The notes beneath the pieces were generated by a model. That model saw only the letters and a program-made list of their open reading frames with translations, was not told the DNA's origin and did no database searches. Shown in pieces: positions 6,861 through 8,880 of a DNA stretch of 8,880 bases. Location of the stretch: positions 1 through 8,880 of the forward strand of contig JAFGCA010000295.1 of the NCBI GenBank assembly GCA_016932895.1, in the 5' to 3' direction. Position numbers and translations under genes: made by a program. Positions within the stretch are counted from its first letter, which is position 1. Each line of letters opens with the position of its first letter. The DNA comes from Sedimentisphaerales bacterium (GTDB lineage: Bacteria > Planctomycetota > Phycisphaerae > Sedimentisphaerales > SG8-4).

Positions 6861-6956
6861 TCACGACCGCCGCCGCCCGCCGGAGAATTGGCTTTGTTTG
6901 GCGCCACTGCCCCGGCTGCAGTAGACGGTTCCTTCGAACTTGGTGTATCGCGTCAT
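6861..6956 (-). CDS. Possible 31-residue small protein upstream of the nuclease
   Basis: A minus-strand ATG at 6956-6954 has GAGG 6 nt upstream and opens 31 codons ending in TGA at 6863-6861. The first 20 residues are MTRYTKFEGTVYCSRGSGAK, with one cysteine; the tail is Gly/Arg-rich. The frame ends 35 nt before the nuclease ATG, on the same strand, so the two could share a transcript. I do not recognise it. The fair ribosome site and position favour it; the short length and simple tail argue against it. Confidence 0.3.
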   Translation of the reverse strand: MTRYTKFEGTVYCSRGSGAKQSQFSGGRRRS

Positions 6957-7017
6957 GCCTGACCTCGAATCGTCAATCATCAATCATCCTTCATCAATTC
7001 CAAGCGCCCCCCATAAA

Positions 7018-7076
7018 AGGAGGGTGTTGCGTGTTTGATTCGGTTTTCGAGGCCGAAAAATCACCTCCGCCCTCCT
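7018..7076. repeat. Nested inverted repeat
   Basis: AGGAGGG (7018-7024) pairs with CCCTCCT (7070-7076), and inside it TTTTCG (7044-7049) pairs with CGAAAA (7054-7059) around the tetraloop AGGC. It could fold in RNA of either strand. There is no T-tract after the outer stem, so a rho-independent terminator is not supported. Confidence 0.4.
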
Positions 7077-7195
7077 AACTCCTTGCCCCATAGGGAATAA
7101 AAAAATCTGGCGTGACAGCCATTTTGCAAAATAAAGTGTTGCCGAAATGGTTCACTTTTCGGGCAGATTCGACCCGCCCAGAACCACCTCCGCCG

Positions 7196-7224
7196 CGCCC
7201 GTAGGGGCGAATAATCATCCGCCC
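7196..7224. repeat. REP-like palindrome, GGGGCG body
   Basis: CGCCC-GTAG-GGGCG (7196-7209) is a perfect 5-bp stem, and GGGCG (7205-7209) can alternatively pair with CGCCC at 7220-7224 across AATAATCATC. GTAG stands at the foot of the second stem, as in REP elements. The alternative pairings suggest a switchable or degenerate REP unit. A separate perfect hairpin TTCGC-AGTC-GCGAA follows at 7240-7253. Confidence 0.5.
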
Positions 7225-7283
7225 AGTCCCCCCCGATCCTTCGCAGTCGCGAATCACCGCCTGCGCCCGTCCCCATCGCATCC

Positions 7284-7310
7284 TCGTAGTGGCAGACCCC
7301 CGTGTCTGCC
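7284..7310. repeat. REP-like palindrome, GGCAGAC body
   Basis: TCGTAGTG (7284-7291) leads into GGCAGAC (7291-7297), a 6-nt loop, and GTCTGCC (7304-7310), a perfect 7-bp stem. The same TCGTAGTG head recurs 37 bp later at 7321-7328 before a different palindrome body. Confidence 0.6.
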
Positions 7311-7320
7311 CTCTGCCGGT

Positions 7321-7371
7321 TCGTAGTGTGCCCGTAAGGGCATAAACAGTAACGCCGTACGGCGTCACTAC
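7321..7371. repeat. Cloverleaf-like REP element with two inner hairpins
   Basis: An outer inverted repeat GTAGTG (7323-7328) and CACTAC (7366-7371) encloses two back-to-back hairpins: TGCCC-GTAA-GGGCA (7329-7342) and the 14-bp perfect palindrome at 7352-7365 (ACGCCGT/ACGGCGT). Only TAAACAGTA separates them. Every base outside that linker and the small loop is in a stem, giving a three-way junction in single-stranded DNA or RNA. Confidence 0.65.
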
Positions 7372-7494
7372 CAACCGCCCTTGCCCAAACCTGCGCTTTT
7401 CTCCTTCCATTGCCGTCATGCCCGGCCTAAAATAGGGTAATGGTTGTGAGGCCTGGAGGCGCACGGGACCTCGGAAGCGGAGAAAGAAAGGAGC

Positions 7495-7511
7495 GGTGTG
7501 CAATGCACACC
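7495..7511 (-). repeat. GTGTGC palindrome, copy 1
   Basis: GGTGTGCA (7495-7502), one central A, and TGCACACC (7504-7511) form a perfect 8-bp stem. On the minus strand it reads GCAG then GGTGTGC, a one-base variant of the GTAG head of copies 2 and 3. It lies about 115 nt before the membrane-protein gene. Confidence 0.6.
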
Positions 7512-7626
7512 CTGCGAGATTGTGCGTCACGTATGAAGTGGTTGAAGGGCAACAAGAAGATCGAGTTCTTTGGTTCTATCGCCGATGCATCGTAGGGCAG
7601 GGACCCCATAGGATTGTGAAACCGAT

Positions 7627-8448
7627 ATGACCAAGCGACCCAAACAGCAGAAGAAGACCGGCAAGCAACATCGCAGGCCACAACCGCGCACGACGACCGA
7701 TAAGGAAGAGAAGGCTGATATAGCTGAAACAAGTCCCGGCGAATCCCAGAACAAGCAAGAGCCACCCAAACCATCTGGATTGTGTCCGTCCTCGTTGGAT
7801 CGATGGACTTGCCGCGCGACAGTGGCAATTGCGGTGGCAACCATCCTCTATACCTATTCCGCCATACAGCAGTTGGGCGTATTGAAAACACAGTTGGATC
7901 AAATGAAGAAGGCTTCGGAATCTGATTCCCTTGCGTGGAACAGGCAACTGGATGTTATGGACGGGCAGTTCTCTCAGATGCGTCAGAATGCGAGTCTTGA
8001 AAATCGTGCTTGGGTAGGAGTCTTGGACGCCACACATAACCCCATAGAACCGAATAAGCCGGGCGAGGGAATATTTGTGTTCAAGAATACGGGCAAGACT
8101 CCCGCCTCTATTATATTCATGGGGCATACAACGTGTATTGCGCCGCCCGATCTTGACGTGGCTGCTCTTGCGAATGATAGGGAAAAGGCGGCGTGGGCCA
8201 CAGAGACGCCAATTGTAAGGTGTATAGCGCCGAATGCTTCGATCGCATGGAATTTCTCGACCGGCAAGGAGCCGCTGGACGAAGAAACGGCTGCATCTGT
8301 AAACTCCGGGGCAATGCATCTTCATGTCGTTGGAAAGATTGTCTACCGTGACATCTTTGGGGTGGAGCACCAGACCAGATTCTGCGGCATTGCCCAGACA
8401 GATACACGCAAGATGAGTATGCATCATCAATATAACTACATGGATTAG
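7627..8448 (+). CDS. Single-span membrane protein of unknown function (RAWVGV / NTGKTPA type)
   Basis: The 273-residue protein has a basic, Gln- and Pro-rich cytoplasmic N-terminus (1-59), one membrane segment (about 63-80, ATVAIAVATILYTYSAI), a likely coiled coil (about 82-123, QLGVLKTQLDQMKKA onward), and an extracytoplasmic beta-rich domain. That domain starts at ENRAWVGV (125-132) and contains FVFKNTGKTPASI (150-162), GKIVYRDIFGVEHQTRFC (236-253) and a terminal YNYMD. I recall the same order of motifs from widespread uncharacterised membrane proteins in many bacteria; no function is known to me. No Shine-Dalgarno site precedes the ATG (ATTGTGAAACCGAT). Base composition is visibly less GC-rich than in the 0-6 kb genes, and palindromic repeats flank it, which fits recent acquisition. 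No partner gene is evident. Confidence 0.8.
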   Translation: MTKRPKQQKKTGKQHRRPQPRTTTDKEEKADIAETSPGESQNKQEPPKPSGLCPSSLDRWTCRATVAIAVATILYTYSAIQQLGVLKTQLDQMKKASESDSLAWNRQLDVMDGQFSQMRQNASLENRAWVGVLDATHNPIEPNKPGEGIFVFKNTGKTPASIIFMGHTTCIAPPDLDVAALANDREKAAWATETPIVRCIAPNASIAWNFSTGKEPLDEETAASVNSGAMHLHVVGKIVYRDIFGVEHQTRFCGIAQTDTRKMSMHHQYNYMD

Positions 8449-8494
8449 GAGGATCAGCCGCATCCCCCTCATAGCAAGCCTCGTGCCAGTGACG

Positions 8495-8603
8495 TAGTAC
8501 TCCGACTACTCTTAAGATGTGGGTCGCAACCGCAACGGTTTACCCGACTGGAAGAGCAGGCGGGGCCACCTTCACCCACAGTCTTAGAGTAGTCGGAGTA
8601 GTA
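8495..8603. repeat. Large imperfect inverted repeat with inner hairpin
   Basis: Arms 8495-8524 and 8574-8603 are 30 nt each and pair over 28 positions, with one mismatch and one single-base bulge on each side. The uninterrupted central match is TACTCCGACTACTCT. The 49-nt spacer contains AACCG-CAA-CGGTT (8528-8540). No integron attC core (RYYYAAC / GTTRRRY) is seen at the ends. It could be a structured RNA, a miniature mobile element or a replication/transcription pause site. Confidence 0.7.
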
Positions 8604-8623
8604 GGGTGTGCACCGCACACCAA
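8601..8623 (+). repeat. GTGTGC palindrome, copy 2 (plus orientation)
   Basis: GTAG (8601-8604) is followed by GGTGTGC-ACC-GCACACC (8605-8621) and AA. Its 23-nt core equals the reverse complement of copy 3 except at one loop position. The GTAG overlaps the last bases of the large hairpin's right arm, so the two structures are joined. Confidence 0.65.
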
Positions 8624-8707
8624 TACGAATGCGTGCAAGGACAGGACGGTGCCGATGCAGATATGCACGTGAGGCGCCGCGGTGCGAACGGGAGTGTGAA
8701 TCAGAAC

Positions 8708-8730
8708 TTGGTGTGCGATGCACACCCTAC
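8708..8730 (-). repeat. GTGTGC palindrome, copy 3 (minus orientation)
   Basis: On the minus strand GTAG is followed by GGTGTGC-ATC-GCACACC and AA. Copies 2 and 3 are about 85 nt apart in opposite orientation, the arrangement called a BIME when formed by REP units. Copy 3 lies 36 nt before the next gene's preferred ATG. Confidence 0.65.
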
Positions 8731-8766
8731 GAAGCTGATCCAACGTCAAGGGAAAGGATGACTCAC

Positions 8767-8880
8767 ATGGCAACGAGAGCGTTGTGCAATTCCAGGGACA
8801 TCTATGAGCAAGCCGTTGTCAAGACGGTCGCGGGATTTTTTCGCGGGAATTCCAAACATCTATTCGGCGTCATCCTTGCG
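8767..8880 (+). CDS. Start of an unrecognised gene (partial, cut by right edge)
   Basis: An ATG at 8767 has AAGGA 8 nt upstream and stays open for 38 codons to the window edge (MATRALCNSRDIYEQAVV, then KTVAGFFRGNSKHLFGVILA). An in-frame ATG at 8758 would add three residues but overlaps the ribosome site. The visible part is too short to assign; the end (HLFGVILA) is hydrophobic and could begin a membrane segment or a buried strand. Good ribosome site and an open frame are the only support. Confidence 0.5.
   Translation, partial: MATRALCNSRDIYEQAVVKTVAGFFRGNSKHLFGVILA

Larger units (their letters stand above)
6957..7626. other. Noncoding stretch packed with short palindromes
   Basis: No convincing gene was found here. 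The stretch opens with a tandem CAATCAT pair (6974-6987), then a nested hairpin (7018-7076), a 12-bp perfect palindrome ATTTTGCAAAAT (7121-7132), CCGAAA/TTTCGG (7142-7162), and a dense run of GTAG-headed palindromes (7196-7371 and 7495-7511). Open frames across it translate the repeats themselves. It probably contains the upstream region of the sORF/nuclease pair on the left and of the membrane-protein gene on the right, but no promoter stands out. Confidence 0.6.
8449..8766. other. Noncoding stretch with large hairpin and paired REP-like copies
   Basis: No convincing gene was found between the membrane-protein stop and the next start. The stretch holds the 109-nt hairpin (8495-8603), followed directly by GTGTGC copy 2 (8601-8623), and copy 3 in opposite orientation (8708-8730). 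The roughly 85 nt between the two copies show nothing further that I recognise. Confidence 0.6.

Noticed and set aside
5881..6924. Plus-strand open frame of 347 codons opposite the nuclease
   Set aside because: The HNH and AP2 motifs lie on the minus strand; this frame is its shadow.
7075..7530. Minus-strand open frame of 151 codons
   Set aside because: It is a translation of the palindromic repeats (for example the TPYGVTVYAL and IIRPYG stretches) and has no independent support.
7503..7595. 30-codon frame (MHTLRDCASRMKWLKGNKKI onward) with AGGAG 9 nt upstream
   Set aside because: Its ATGCACACC start lies inside the GTGTGC palindrome, and the same ATGCACACCCT occurs in copy 3 at 8718, so the start is repeat-derived. 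Kept only as a weak possibility.
7576..8472. Minus-strand frame of 298 codons opposite the membrane-protein gene
   Set aside because: The plus-strand product has a membrane segment, coiled coil and recognisable family motifs; the antisense frame has none.
8495..8603. Integron attC site or retron msr/msd for the large hairpin
   Set aside because: No RYYYAAC/GTTRRRY core sites at the ends, and no integrase or reverse transcriptase gene in the window.
6957..8766. CRISPR array
   Set aside because: The repeats are palindromes of different sequence with irregular spacing and orientation; there is no regular repeat-spacer pattern.

Overview
The window is GC-rich, densely coding bacterial DNA. Several traits together suggest a member of the Planctomycetota, possibly a Phycisphaerae-like lineage. 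They are a twin-arginine (Tat) exported Gfo/Idh/MocA oxidoreductase, secreted glycoside-hydrolase-type proteins, a ThiD2-ThiE fusion, a free-standing HNH/AP2 nuclease, and many short palindromic intergenic repeats. The taxonomic placement is inference; the window has no rRNA or tRNA gene.

Layout. (1) 1-585, minus strand: a secreted TlpA-like thioredoxin with a WCGPC centre, cut by the left edge. (2) 586-759: a divergent intergenic region with one promoter candidate per direction. (3) 760-4771, plus strand: thiamine-phosphate synthase fused to an N-terminal ThiD2 domain; then, 27 nt later, a secreted barrel-type protein of unknown specificity; then a Tat-exported Gfo/Idh/MocA oxidoreductase. 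(4) 4886-5929: a secreted GH76-type (alpha-1,6-mannanase family) enzyme. Just downstream (5960-6003) lies a 44-nt sequence that still reads as the C-terminal codons and stop of a second copy of the barrel-type protein, so this block has been rearranged. (5) 6013-6956, minus strand: an HNH/AP2 homing-type nuclease with an N-terminal cysteine cluster, preceded by a possible 31-codon reading frame. (6) 6957-7626: noncoding DNA packed with short palindromes. (7) 7627-8448: a single-span membrane protein of a widespread uncharacterised type, in less GC-rich DNA. (8) 8449-8766: a large imperfect hairpin and two inverted copies of a GTGTGC palindrome. (9) 8767-8880: the start of an unrecognised gene.

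How the genes fit together. The barrel protein, the exported oxidoreductase and the GH76 enzyme all carry export signals and look like a small set acting on polysaccharide or glycoside outside the cytoplasm. The GH76 enzyme would cut alpha-1,6-mannan-like backbones, and the oxidoreductase could oxidise or epimerise a released sugar. ThiE is a housekeeping enzyme that probably shares a transcript with the barrel gene through spacing alone. From about 6 kb onward the window is accessory: a nuclease, REP-like elements and orphan genes. The main novelty candidates are the GTAG-headed palindromes with several different bodies, the 109-nt hairpin at 8495-8603, and the displaced 3' gene end at 5960-6003. 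I saw no complete, clearly new multi-gene defence or mobile system.
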